Source of the DNA: Phoronis australis
Lineage: Eukaryota > Phoronida > Phoronidae
Length of the DNA stretch: 64,000 nt
Assembly (NCBI GenBank): GCA_002633005.1
Contig: NMRA01000252.1
Coordinates: forward strand, 100,783 to 164,782
Direction of reading: 5' to 3'
The notes under the pieces are model-generated. The model saw only the letters and a list, made by a program, of their open reading frames with translations. It was not told the origin of the DNA and searched no databases. Shown here piece after piece: positions 26,401 to 37,000 of this stretch. The translations under genes were made by a program, and so were the position numbers. Numbering within the stretch: position 1 is the stretch's first letter; every line of letters begins with the position of its first letter.

Positions 26401-29400
26401 GTATCCGTATCTGGGAACGTAACTTCACTGGAACCACCTGGGACCTGTTACTCGAACAATACAGAGCCATTTTTAGTTTTGACTTTTAGTCTGCTACCGA
26501 TCAGGCTATGGGTTTTTGTCTTTTGGGTTCGAGTTGTAGACAGATTTTTTGACGTTTAGTTTGATTTTGTAAAACAGGAAAAATATTCGTTAACTGATTT
26601 TCTGCCACATAGAAGACATAGACATAGAGTCTTCGCGAAACAGGTCATTTTTTCTTACATGAATGAACCGAACATAAATTCTTTTCATACCAACTATTGT
26701 CCTTTTCTCCCAAACAATTGTGTCGAGGTGTGTGTAACTTTTCGACTGGAGAAGACTAAGCGCATTTACAAGGGGCAATGGCGTAACTTCTAAGGTGGGG
26801 TGTGTCAGTAATTGTCAGTTTAGTGAGAGAAAGATAGAAATGCTTAGGGAAGGAACAAAATAGTAATCCAAACTTCAGAGTGTTGAAGCAAACCTTTGCA
26901 TGGGGACTCATAGGCTGTTAGTGTTAATTTTCCCCTATACTCTTTACTGCGGGTTTTCTAAGCATTATCAAGTTTGGTTGTTATTTTCCACAAAACAGAA
27001 TTTCTAATGTCGTGTTCTGCTTAAAATAAACAAGATAGTGTTTCACTCAAGGAGATGGTGGACAAGTTCATGAAGTAACATTATAATATTTTAGACTCGT
27101 GCAGCACTCATGAGGCTTTGTTTTTCTTTCTAGGTAGATTCAGATCAACTAGTTTCAGCAGTTTCGTATTGAATGTTCCTCGAAGCAGGAGTATGTCTGA
27201 GAAAGTAGGCTTAAGATATATACACAAAACGTACCGAGAGTGGCGTACATGAAGGTCTCGGTCGATACGCGGAATAAGGTCGAGTGGGACATTTCGCCAA
27301 TCGGAGTACGTTTTGTATTTAATATCCCATGGGCTTCGAATTCCTAAAGTTTCTTACATTTTTTTCTGCAGATTTTTCAAATACTTCACCCTTACTGTTG
27401 ACATGGCGGATCACATCCTATATGTATGTACTTGCACGTTAGGTTGCAAGTTTTCTCTTGTAAAAGAAACAGTTTTAAAAGTAACGATTTATTTCTTGAA
27501 AAGAGGTTGCAAAGATGAAAACAACGGCAACTGTGCAGTGAACTTGTAACATCTCCTGGAAATAGTTGAAAAAAACAATAGTATTTGATATTTTAATTTC
27601 CTACGAATCGGCGCCTGAGTTGCAGACGATATAGTATTCAGCAATTGAAAACTGAGACATAAGTGTTTTTTATACCACAATATTAACGTCGAATGGCAAT
27701 TACAGCCATGTGATAACCCATTTAGTTATCTCACTAGTGAGATAACATTTTGCGGGAAATCGAGGCCGGATTCCAACCCGGGCCTCAAGAGTAACAAGTC
27801 GCCGACTTTACCACTACACCGATCGTGAAAATAGAATACTAAATGAGCACGCGCAACAATCGCATGTTCAGCAAAGGGCATTGTACCGACATTTATACGC
27901 TATGAAAAATAAGATGCATAATTTCCATGAAAACGATATTTTAATTCAGTGAAATTTTTCTCTCGTGTTCTCTCACTTATAAATCACCGATCTCCAATTT
28001 GAATGCGGGTATCGTATCGTCGGGATCCTTTGACTTGAGCATTATACTCAGTTACTAGTGGTAACCTACTTTAGCAGACGATATTTTCCCGGTCGAAGCT
28101 TAGCGTGATAAAAAGTGTAGTAAGCTATAATAGTTGCTAAACCTTAATTATAGGTTCACGTTATTTCTATTTTGTTTACATTTTCAATTGGTTTTGAGTA
28201 AAAACTTTATTTGACAAAAATAGCTCGGCTTTTCTTAAAAGGTCACGACCTCCGACCCCGGGCCTCTGACATAGAAAGTAGTTACAAAGACGAGGCGAGT
28301 CGAGAAAGGTAGATCGATTCATTGCAATGTTTTTCGTTCAGTATGTGGATTTTGTAGAATTATCGCCCTCGGGGCTAACGCCCCTCGGGCGATAATTCTC
28401 CAAAATCCAGTCGGGCTCTAGATAACGGGGGATAACGACTTCGCCATGTAATAATCTATATATAATTAACAGTTTTGTTTCAGATTTTACGTTTAGGATC
28501 TGGTTGCATGTCGAGTGTTAGTAACACTGCTGCAACTGTATTACTTTAAACTATGTTCGCAAAGTTTGATGATCGAACCGGCTAAAGACGTCGAGTCGAC
28601 ATTGACCTACCTTTTGAACTTTCCATGTCAGAGGTCGCTGTTGAAGTAGTGCGGGAGGTGAATACGGAAAACTTTATTACATGGCCGTATTTCCCTCGAC
28701 AGATTCAACGCACATGGGATAAAATGCAATTTTTAACCAATCAAGCTTTAAATCAATGAAGGACAAGATTACAATTTTGGCGGCGAGCTCAGGTCTAGTC
28801 ATAGAGGCACATGCCGTATCGAGCAAGTCGATAATACATCTTTGTACGTGGAACAACTCAAGTTAAAGAAAGTTCACCGTTAATAACGGTGTCGCTAAAG
28901 ATGTTGCTATGGTGTTCAAGCTCGTGCTCGTGCAAACAAATCTTACCAAAGAAAAAAATTGCTCTTATCGCCGTCAGCATACAATAAATTGATGAACTGT
29001 TACCTCGGCCACACAATAACTGAGCACACTTATGTGCTAGCCTCTACGTATAATTTGCTATAAGCATTCTTATCTCGGTAGAAAAGTTTAAAGACAAGGT
29101 TCTCGATACGACCTTCAACGCTGAACGATGGACAGGCAAAACAAAACATTCGGCTGATACCACGACCAACGTTTTTGAGCAAAAAAGAATATTTAGTAAA
29201 AAATAGAGCTCGCTGCAATAATATCGCAAAGACATCAGCAGCGACTCCCTGGTTTGTGAAGCAAAATGCATCGTTGTGATGTGTGTAATTGAACTGGCAG
29301 TGCAGCTTTCACATGATTGTTTGAGCTCTCATAAAATGGTAGTACATATTAACCAAAGGCAATCGAAAAGCGACCAAATAAAATAATGAAAATGGTGCAA

Positions 29401-32400
29401 AATTACGATAAATATCACTCAGCTTGGTTGACGTTCTCTTTGCACTTCCTTGTCCAATCTGAACACACGAAGTTCCAAAAGGTTCAGGAAGTTGGACAAA
29501 ATAGGTTCGACAAACTTAAACCCCCTTCACTCCTGACAAGGATGGACAAGTGCCTATCTGCGCCTTTCCTAAATTCCAGCAACGACCGTGTCAGGCTATC
29601 GACTATAGACCCAATTCACGCCGACAGGAGGCGCGTTCCAAAACGAGGCTCGCTACGATAGCTCTGTTATCTTAGCGAGGCAGGTTATCGCGAACAGCTA
29701 GAAAAAATACGGACACTCAACTGTCTTCTTTACAATCCCTAAAGACGTTGAGATTTGGAAGCGTTGGGTCGTTGCCATACGCCGCGAGGGAGCAAAGTAT
29801 GTCCGTGTAAAATTTATAAATGTTTTCGAAAAGTTAGAACATATTTTGTCGCATCTCGGTTGCCAAGCCTGCATCATAGTAGGCCTGACGACCGGAGAAT
29901 GGCCAGGCTGTGTTTTCATCACTACGGATTGAAACATTATAATTTTTCTTTCCAAAAAGGTCAGGTTCCTCAATCCCTCGAATTTGGGGCCCAATATCGG
30001 CCCTATTCCCCTCTCAAAAATATTGAAATATCACGCGAAATTCCCCCCACGAGGCATTAAAATTTCCCCTAGTGAAAAATTCTAGTTCACATCACCTATA
30101 ACCACAGGCACTAGCACCTTTTCTCTTCGGATGAACGAGGCTACTGGAGAAACATGATAACTATGATTGCTTTGTCCAGTTAACTGAAATTGAGTTCTAA
30201 AACGAGGTTATGCTTTGGACGAACGAATTAAGTGTTTTAATTTTAAAATTCAACTTGGTCCAGATTGATATTTGAAACCTAACACATGAAATTGACGTAA
30301 TTAAGAATTATTACAACCAAGAAAGCAGAATTGATGGTCAAATAATTTTTCTTTTCAATTACGAGCCTGGCTTTTATTTGAATAAAAATATATTTAATAA
30401 CATCAATTGTTCTTTCAGATCAATGACAAATCAACTGTTAGTCCCAGTGAGTGCATACCTGACCAGGGTCAGGCTATGCTTCAAGTTAATATTCTTGACC
30501 AACAAATTAAACCAGATATGACTAATTGCACATGGCAGCCACCACTGTCGAATATGTCTTCAACTCGTCAACAATACAAGCAGATAACCTGGTTTGTGTA
30601 GAAAGTATTTTGATCAACAATTTAAATGAAAAAACGTAACCCTGCATTCAGCATAATTCCTAATCCGTATTGCCGCAATTTGGTCATATTTACTTTTCAT
30701 GTTTCGAACCTAGTTTTCCGAAAAAAAAACCCTTTCGCCTTAACTTGTTCTCTAATGTAATTTTCTACGTCTCTGTGGTTAACTGTCGACACATTATTCA
30801 AATTTAAGATCCAGGTTGGACTCGAAAGACCGACTATTTAACTCACGCAATGTCAAATCCGCTTTGGATTTTAATGTCCGCCGCGTGAATTGGGCCTATA
30901 TACAGGCGTTCCGTCCCAGAAGCGAACGTTTGATTCAGCTTTCTCACTACTCTAAATTGTTCTGGCTACGTACAGATGGACGGCAAGTGATTTGTGTCTT
31001 TGCAAAGACCTAACAGCTCATTAATCCTTGAGACCGAGCAAGTCAACTTTTAGAGGATGGTCTCAAGTACTATCGTACTATCATTGACTTCTCTTGAAAC
31101 CTTAAATATCCCCTCCAGTTTGACTAGCCTCATTCCAACCTCCAGCGCACAGTCGGCAAGTTTCTGGCTATATTGGCATCCTTTTTTTAAAATTTCACGT
31201 GAGTTGACTACCCATCAGTGATTTGCATTTAACGAACTAACGTCAGTACAGTGTACGCGCAGTGGCGGATCTACGGGGGGTTCAGGGGGTTTAAACCCCC
31301 CCCCCTTGGGCCAGGACCCAAAAATAAAAAAAAACATCTCCAGCAAAACAAAAACGGCATCTCTAGCATGTGAAAACCTCAAGTAAACCAACATGGAAAA
31401 AATTGAGGGGGGGTTCACTCTGAAAATATAATTTTTACATTGTGAATTACTGAGTCTTCGTGGCTCATCGGCAAAACGCGCGGGGATTAATTGTGCACGC
31501 GCTTCCGTCGACACTTCTGAGGTAGCCACGCATTTTGGATGGATTCACCGCTGAAAGAGCAGTTCTTTGCCGATTTCTTTAGATAACTAGCTTCTTTACT
31601 CTAAGATATATGTTGATTTCATTAGGGGAAATACTGCGGTGCCGCAACCCTGATGTTCAGGCGAATTGACGTGCAACGTTTTTACCTCATCTGTCATGCC
31701 GTGTCATTCTATTACACTCCACACGTTTGTAACTGATGTATAGTAAAGTTGTCTTGCGCAATATCATACAGTGTACATGTACATGTAATATTTTTGAAAA
31801 AAAAATTCTTTTTCCGAAGAATCGTTATTGTGGCGGGCGCCGTGGTCTGGTCGCGAGTCCATTTGAAGATACACTCTAACAACTTATGTCTATACAAGGA
31901 ATGACCAAGGGGGCACTCACACTTAGAAAGTGACCGCATTCGCGAAAAGTGTACAGTACCAGAAATTGTGGGGAGGCTGTTCTTTCACAACAAAGTCTTG
32001 CGGGACTCGTGCGATGTTCAATAGGCCTCCTAAGGAGCCCTTGTTCCGACCTCAACACCTAACGTCTTTCTACCTGCAATAAACACACGGAAGCACACTG
32101 GCGTCTTCTATGCTGGGAATTTCCGCAGAAAGGCCCACTCGATGAAACGCTCATGCCCATGGGCATTTATTTGATATTAGTACTTTGGGTTTCAAGCGTT
32201 CAGACATTGGGACGTTTATTTCGAAAATTACAAGAGATGCAAATAAGTCCTGGGATACATCGTCAAGATTTGAGTTGGTCCATGATGAACGGATCAAATT
32301 TAGTTGCGCATGTAAGTCTTTTGAACGGACTTGGCAACCTCAAGGGTCTTAATGCCAACTGAGCTGCGAAACGAGATGCTGACATTGTAGAGGCTTACAA

Positions 32401-34088
32401 GCTCATTGACACAGCAGTTGACGAACTGCAAGCGTTGGGAAAAATATCGAAGATATCTGGGTAGAATGGTTCCAAGACGAGCAAACCATTGGATCCGATA
32501 TACAAATTCCTCGGCAGTCTAAACAACAGAAGGATAGGACTAACGTATGAGTAACCACTGGGGATTAAAATTTTAGAGAGAAGTTTTCAATTCAAAATTT
32601 TTTGCATAGTACACTTTAGGTCTCGCGACGGACCAGGCCACCTTGATTTGTGTAGATGTTCAGTTTCAGTGTACTTCTGGTCCCTCGGCGAACTAGTCTT
32701 GTGATTTTTTTACCAAAGTGTGCTTTGTAAAACTATTTATCTCAGCCAGTACTGTTTGGTTCCGCGACAGATCGACTAATTTTATAAGGATAATAAGCAC
32801 AGGTGTACTCTTGGTCTCGTGACGGACCAGGTCAGCTTTTTGTGTACTCTCAGTGTACATCTGGTCCCTCTGCAAACTAGTCCAGTGTATCTTTTCACCA
32901 CTGTGCACAGGATGTTTTGGTTTCGTGAAACTGTTTTCAGATGATTTGTTTCCTGATAGATTTGACGTTTTTCAATTGTTGTCAACGTGATTCAGCTTAT
33001 TGTTGACACCTAATTATTTGTTGTCGTTTTTAATAATAGACTATGAGTTGAGAGCACCATCGTTCGCCAGTTTTTCTCGTAACGAGACAGAACACTTACA
33101 TGTTCATTTCCGGACTAACGGTACAGGTCTTCGTTCTTAAACAACTTGAGGCTGCTGTTACGCGACCTTCCCCCCGCTCAGTGCCACGCGCCTAGGATTT
33201 GACCTTGGCGGGAATCCTAAACCCCCCTCTTGCTGAAAACGTAGATCCGCCACTGACGCGGCTAGTGAGATTTTAAATGTGCTACCTTGTGCAGCGGACA
33301 TCAACGAGGAATTTTGATTTAAGAACGTAAAAGAGTACGTTGTGAGGGTCAGCCTTCGTTGCTAAGTTACGTCATTTTAAGACCAATCAAGAGCCAGAAT
33401 ATATCAGAGCCGTCTCTGTTATGGTACTAGTCTGAGTGCAAAACGCTAAGTGGCCTAAAGGTTGTTTTCTGTGATGGAAAGTAGGTTCTTAGTCGCTTAA
33501 CAGTTTCACTCCGAGTGAAATCGTTAGTGCAGTCTTTGAACTGACTATTGCAACAAGACAAATAAAAATCTATCATGAATATTATATTTACAGGTGAAAT
33601 TACAATGTAACAACAAAGAAGTACCTGAACTGACGATCCTTGTTGAGCACGTGGAAAACTGTGCATGTCAGTCTTGCCTAGCCAACGAGTACAAGCAGGA
33701 TTTCCAGAACACGTCATTTCCGAAAGATGTAGATGTGGCGGGAATCTTAAACCAAGCTGATAAGTTCAAATTGTCAAAACTGCAATTCAGTCAAAAAGAA
33801 CAAGCGTCGTCTGAGTTAATCCCCCGACAGACCGTGGATGGGAATATAACCAGCGAAAGACTTCGTGACTACTCTCTGAAGGATAGCGCGGGTATCAAAG
33901 ATTCGATTATCGGCGATGAAAAAAACTCAGATCACAGTGAAAGGTTGCATTTTTATTCGCTCATTTCTCACAAAGATGGAGGTAAAGACGTCTCCCCTCA
34001 ACCGGAAGGCACTAGTGGTTATACGTCATCCCCGTTGGTGACCACAAGTTTGCGTCCTAAACGACGCTTTCGAATACCGCTTCATTAA
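11369..34088 (+). CDS. NBL1: DAN/NBL1-type secreted cystine-knot BMP antagonist
   Basis: Four exons (11369-11461, 17986-18078, 24686-24817, 33594-34088), all joined in phase 0, encode about 270 residues. Residues 1-~22 are a hydrophobic signal peptide. The CTCK/DAN domain (~45-134) has ten cysteines at 45, 59, 69, 73, 94, 97, 111, 129, 131 and 134. The blocks AWCE..I.Q..GH..CE.K, CVGQCFTYSVPRT, YCDSCRPAE and LQC...NCACQSC match vertebrate NBL1 closely, and better than Gremlin or Cerberus. Family members are extracellular and bind BMP/GDF ligands to block receptor access. The ~136-residue tail after the knot is Ser/Lys-rich, longer than in human NBL1 (181 aa total), with an NIT glycosylation sequon and a basic RPKRRFR end. 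Introns are 6.5, 6.6 and 8.8 kb and carry most of the local repeats. No other CTCK gene is nearby. Confidence 0.93.
12575..12835 (+). repeat. Dispersed repeat, family C (copy 1)
   Basis: The segment around CACGATTTTTGAAATATGCG, followed by a GCGCTCACAGT.ATTCGACA block, is found in reverse orientation at 59455-59690 and as a short piece at 58105-58190. Copies differ by many substitutions, so the family is old. No terminal repeats or coding capacity were seen. Confidence 0.65.
15359..15454. repeat. 24-bp tandem repeat, 4 units
   Basis: Four units starting CTACTTAGAAGTGCGCCAA, with a few substitutions in unit 2, lie in NBL1-like intron 1. Confidence 0.85.
15549..15647. repeat. G-rich dispersed repeat, copy 2
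   Basis: Same orientation and block order as 3086-3216: GTGCCCATGGTCTATAGGC, then CACAGGGGGGTAGGGGGGGC, then TTTTCAGTGCTGCGCCGCCC. The two CAGTGCTGCG-type ends are direct, not inverted. Confidence 0.65.
17986..18078 (+). CDS. NBL1: NBL1-like exon 2: start of cystine-knot domain
   Basis: Acceptor CTGTTTTCAG and donor GTGAGT flank 31 codons beginning VHNVILYPERHAWCEGK. Spacing and the Trp-Cys-Glu, Gly-His and Cys-Glu-x-Lys positions match the first strand of the vertebrate DAN knot. Cysteines 45 and 59 of the protein lie here. Confidence 0.93.
19038..19110 (-). repeat. Degenerate tRNA-like sequence (SINE head)
   Basis: On the minus strand it has an A-box-like CAGCTCAGTGGTAAGA and a B-box-like GCTTCGATATCC about 35 bases later. 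The arms pair poorly, so it is a tRNA-derived SINE relic or chance similarity and not a functional tRNA gene. Confidence 0.35.
19390..19917. repeat. 24-bp minisatellite, about 22 units
   Basis: Units such as AATGTGTGGAGAAGTAGCAC plus ATTA repeat for 528 bp, i.e. 22 units. Variation is mostly G(T/A)GT(G/T)G near the unit start. The unit length is a multiple of three, so long repetitive ORFs appear on both strands. These are not considered genes. Confidence 0.92.
19931..20109 (+). mobile_element. MITE-like element, copy 1
   Basis: Begins GATACGCCGTAAAATGTAAC and ends TACATTTTACGAAA. Many GTAAAATGTAAC / GTTACATTTTAC blocks lie inside in both orientations. The reverse-complement counterpart is at 23581-23770. 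It starts immediately after the 24-bp minisatellite. It has no coding capacity and would need a transposase in trans. Confidence 0.65.
22510..22980 (+). repeat. Old dispersed repeat, family D (copy 1)
   Basis: Shares a run of ordered blocks with 45360-45760 in the same orientation: AAAATTCCTAA, AAGTTTTCAT, TTTCAGAAAATA.TACTTTTA and TTGA(C/G)(G/A)AAGC(T/A)TAGTTTTTTGATAT. The copies are diverged, with indels. Family unknown; non-coding. Confidence 0.6.
23093..23200. repeat. AAT / AGT microsatellite
   Basis: A pure AAT run followed by mixed AGTAAT and AGTGGT triplets. It produces Asn/Ser-rich and Tyr-rich ORFs on the two strands, which are low-complexity artefacts. Confidence 0.85.
23581..23770 (-). 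mobile_element. MITE-like element, copy 2 (inverted relative to copy 1)
   Basis: Read on the minus strand it begins GATACGCCGTAAAATGTAAC and follows the copy at 19931-20109 block by block, ending with TACATTTTACGAAA. The centre of this copy contains a near-perfect 63-bp hairpin (23647-23709) that is only partly present in copy 1. Confidence 0.7.
23647..23709. repeat. Near-perfect 63-bp inverted repeat (hairpin)
   Basis: Arms of 31 bases, beginning ATGTTGCTAAGCCTCTCC, are complementary with one mismatch around a single central base. Such a palindrome could form a cruciform or an RNA hairpin if transcribed. It sits inside MITE copy 2. Confidence 0.9.
24686..24817 (+). CDS. NBL1: NBL1-like exon 3: core of cystine knot
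   Basis: Acceptor TTTTTTCAG and donor GTGCGT flank 44 codons. They contain CVGQCFTYSVPRT and the YCDSC pair, the most diagnostic part of the DAN domain (CLGQCFSYSVP in vertebrate NBL1). The exon reads in phase 0 from exon 2 and ends ...TWKQ, which joins VKLQC of exon 4. Confidence 0.95.
27725..27746. repeat. Perfect 22-bp palindrome
   Basis: GTTATCTCACT followed directly by its reverse complement, next to the tRNA-like sequence at 27752-27825. It may be part of the same SINE or MITE insertion. Confidence 0.8.
27752..27825 (-). repeat. tRNA-derived SINE head or tRNA pseudogene
   Basis: On the minus strand it has an A-box-like GTGTAGTGGTAAAGTCGG and a B-box-like GGGTTGGAATCC at tRNA-like spacing. 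The T-arm stem around the B box pairs (CCGGG/CCGG-type), but the anticodon stem does not, so this is not a working tRNA. Confidence 0.5.
28346..28409. repeat. 64-bp imperfect palindrome
   Basis: TGGATTTTGTAGAATTATCG is mirrored by CGATAATTCTCCAAAATCCA around a GC-rich centre with GGGGCTAACGCCCC. It has a few mismatches. It resembles a foldback or MITE core; no target-site duplication was recognised. Confidence 0.8.
32353..32547 (+). pseudogene. hAT transposase fragment (DUF4371-like), frameshifted
   Basis: Translation gives RDADIVEAYKLIDTAVDELQ, then after a one-base frame change an IEDIWVEWFQDEQ..IPRQSKQQKDRTNV stretch. This resembles the part of ZMYM1/P52rIPK-like hAT transposases where 'DI.EAY..', 'W...' and 'PR...RQ.HR.NV' occur in order. 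A stop codon and the frame change disable it. The similarity is from memory of the family and is moderate. Confidence 0.6.
32615..32885. repeat. Two diverged direct repeats inside the hAT remnant
   Basis: TCTCG(C/T)GACGGACCAGG, followed ~50 bp later by TCTGGTCCCTC, occurs at about 32619-32695 and again at about 32810-32880. A partial third piece (GACAGATCGACTAA) lies between. This is probably an internal duplication of the element. Confidence 0.6.
33594..34088 (+). CDS. NBL1: NBL1-like exon 4: end of knot and C-terminal tail
   Basis: Acceptor ATATTTACAG ends at 33593. The first ~28 codons finish the knot (LQC, then NCACQSC). The remaining ~136 codons are a polar Ser/Lys/Asp tail ending in RPKRRFRIPLH and TAA at 34086-34088. 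The tail shows no His-Pro repeats like those of human NBL1 and is poorly conserved. A dibasic stretch near the end could be cleaved, but this is inference. Confidence 0.92.
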   Translation: MKLQCNNKEVPELTILVEHVENCACQSCLANEYKQDFQNTSFPKDVDVAGILNQADKFKLSKLQFSQKEQASSELIPRQTVDGNITSERLRDYSLKDSAGIKDSIIGDEKNSDHSERLHFYSLISHKDGGKDVSPQPEGTSGYTSSPLVTTSLRPKRRFRIPLH

Positions 34089-37000
34089 TTATTTCGGTAA
34101 AAAATGTAAAGGACGTTACAACGACACTTATGACGTAAGCCGCCCAAACTTACGTTACGTCACTTCTAAAGTGAAGTCATGACATTTCGTTATAGTTTAT
34201 ACAACCTAGAATAGCAAAGTGTCAATTTCTTGCTTTCAGTGAAATGGTTATAACGCGGTGATCACCAAATCAGTCAAAATTGCCACATTGGCGTAAAAGG
34301 TGATAACATAATACTTCATTCTCAACGTGGCATTTTGTCGGTGATACGTTATACGTACACGTGACGGTCTAATACCGCCAATCAAGTGCAGAGGACATCG
34401 ATCAAGGTGAGATATTGGAGGAAAGAGACGGGACTGTGATAAAGAATCGTGGACGTGCGTATGACTTGATGAGAGACGACGACAGAAAGCTTATCGTTGT
34501 CCATTACGCGTTGTGTGAGTTGGTGTTTCAGGACATCAATATGACGCTCAAAACGGGAACCGGATAAATCTTCAAGTAAGATTGACAAACAAGGTGTATT
34601 AATCCACAACACGCATAATAAGTAAGCAAAATAACGCGATTATTATAAAAGTTGCTAGGCTTGTGGTCAGAGGCATTGGTTACGCTAAGAACAAAATGAG
34701 TTTTTACCGTTACATGTACTTGACGTGGACGTGGCTATTGGCAACAAAACTAATACGCCTTGTTAGAATTGGAAATAGTCGCGTGGGTTTTGAAATACAT
34801 TATGTCCGCAAATTTTATGGAAACGTGTTTATTTAGTAAATCTTTACATGAAGTAGTGTAATGTTAGACGTTTTGATTATTAAACTGATATTAAGCCCTG
34901 TTTTAACCTTAATTATTTACTATACAAAATACACAAATTGAGTCGGACTTGGTCTTTAAGTAACCGCTAAACCGTATTGCGTATCCGCACTCCACAGCGA
35001 ATACCATAAACAAACGCAAAGGAATCACAAATCTCTTCAAACGCACAAAAGTCCCGACATATAACTTAATGGAAAGATAGTTGATTAGTAATACACATTT
35101 ATCTTTACTGACCGTAACACTACTTCCCCACCTTCCCGTGTACCATTTTTCCACGTTTTCCATGACCACTGTTCCCTTGCCTCTATGTTCTAAAATCCGG
35201 ACCTTGTACTGGTTCAAAATTCGTGGGGTCCAAATGTTTAGTCTGTTCAATGTATCTCCGACTGAGTGTATTCTGATCAATGTTTTTTAAACAGAGTATC
35301 CTTACCTGAGAAGCACGGTGAATATTCAACAATAGCACTCATTAGAGATTTTGAAACAAACATCTCATTAGTGGCCTTCTCGTGCAGTCTTATATAGACT
35401 AGTATTGACTACAACGCCTACTCTAAAGGTCGAAATGTGCCAAGGCGACTCGGACCAAAATGGGATTGTCTGTCCTCTGCGACTAACAACATGACAAGAG
35501 CACAGCCAGTCCACCACCTCCTGTTTGTTGCTTAAATCTATCCCTGGTCAAAACTCATGTCAATTTTGCGTTTGCCCTGCTCCGTTCATTCAAAAGTCCC
35601 CCCCCCCCTCCCCTGGTTGCCATTCATTTCTAACCTCCTTCAAAATGTTGTAAGTTCCGCATACGGGCTGATGCATCTGTTACACAATGTTTCTTTAAAT
35701 GCTTTATGCTCTTTTAATGGGATTAAAGGTACACACCCGTGCCTGTCGGCATCGAGGGACAAAAATCAAAGTGCCAGGGCCCAGAGCCAAGCACACTGTG
35801 TGTGAAACTACGTAGATACCAACCGCGATTTGTGTATTTATTTTACTCGTAGCTGTTTAAGACCATTCAATAATCGCCACATTACGGAAGTTGCAAACGA
35901 AATCCGGCACACAGTTTTGAAAGTGAGTGATTTCGTTTTTAACGTGTGTGATTTTGTTTTTAAAGTGTGATTGTAAAATATCCCTTTCCTTAGTAGGTCA
36001 ATCGACCCATAACCACGTCTTTCTAAAACAACCTCTGCTTATAGGTGCAATCGGTATGGGCATTTGTCGATTCCTAAAGCTGCCGCGTTTCGAGAAGTTT
36101 GGCTCGTTTAGCGAAAATCGAATTAGGAGTCTTATAAATCGATGGCATAATATTCCTTACCACAGTGGTGTTCCGCTTCCAACGAGAACATCAGAATCAT
36201 CGGCGACTTGATAAAAGGCTTGCTCATCAATGTTCAATTCGTTTGGCCAACCCTAAATTGCGAATTCTAATAGTTCATGTACGCATTGCGTGTGACTTGA
36301 CCTGGTAACACTATAAATTGAGTATTGGGTGGAAACACACCAGTTTTTGTTGATTTTGGGCTTTAAAACGCAGCTCGAACAGTCTATTCTACAGGCTGCT
36401 TGAACAGTCTATTCTACAGGCTACTTGAACAGTCTATTCTACAGGCTGCTTGAACAGTCTATTCTGCAGGCTGCTTGAACAGTTTATTCTCCAGGCTGCT
36501 TGAACAGTATACTTCTACAGGCTGCTTGAACAGTCTATTCTACAGGCTGCTTGAACAGTCTATTCTACAGGCTGCTTGAACAAAATCTAAAAACCTGAAC
36601 AGCATACAGGGCCAAACACAAAAACCTTGTACAGTGTCTATTGAAACTGATTCCAAAGTTAATTTTGTCTGTTATAAAGTACTTAAATATAAAAACTAAC
36701 AAAAATAAATCAAAACCGCAGTTTCACCCTAAATCCATCACATTTACATGCGATTATTGCTAACTGAGAGACAAGTAGACTGACAAACTCTTCAGGTTAA
36801 AGAAATCAATTGACTTTTCGACCAGTCAGATTTTTTACAAATCCAAAGAGCCTGAAGAGCACCTGAATTTCCTGTTAAATTTTAACTTCTTGTTTGCAAG
36901 CAGTAGCGGTTTCAGCAAAAGCTATGGCTGAGCAAAAAGTGGGCCAATGGATCAGCAACTGTCAACCTGTCACTCAGAACAAATTCGAAAATCAAATAAT

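Larger units (their letters stand above)
31260..33255. mobile_element. hAT-type DNA transposon remnant with intact ends
   Basis: Perfect 16-bp terminal inverted repeats, CAGTGGCGGATCTACG and its reverse complement, bound a 1,996-bp element. ACGCG lies directly outside both ends (31255-31259 and 33256-33260) as a possible target duplication. hAT elements normally make 8 bp, so only part may be preserved. Subterminal sequence is C/G-rich (runs of C after the left TIR and before the right TIR). A broken transposase-like stretch lies at about 32353-32547. The element sits in NBL1-like intron 3. It cannot encode a functional transposase. Confidence 0.8.
24818..33593 (+). other. NBL1-like intron 3
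   Basis: An 8.8-kb intron. It contains a tRNA-like SINE fragment, two palindromes and a 2-kb hAT remnant, listed separately. A 133-codon hydrophobic frame at 26158-26559 lies in AT-rich sequence, lacks an ATG at its start and is not called. No extra NBL1 exon is needed, because exons 3 and 4 join in phase and match the family without a gap. Confidence 0.6.

Noticed and set aside
26158-26559. 133-codon hydrophobic ORF resembling a membrane protein
   Set aside because: Starts with GTG, lies in T-rich intron sequence where hydrophobic codons are expected, and shows no family motif.
30407-30601. Possible extra NBL1-like exon after CTTTCAG
   Set aside because: Exons 3 and 4 join in phase 0 and match the family without a gap. 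This segment has no knot residues.
31450-31500. A-box-like GTGGCTCATCGGCAAAACG inside the hAT remnant
   Set aside because: No B box at the right distance and no tRNA-like folding.
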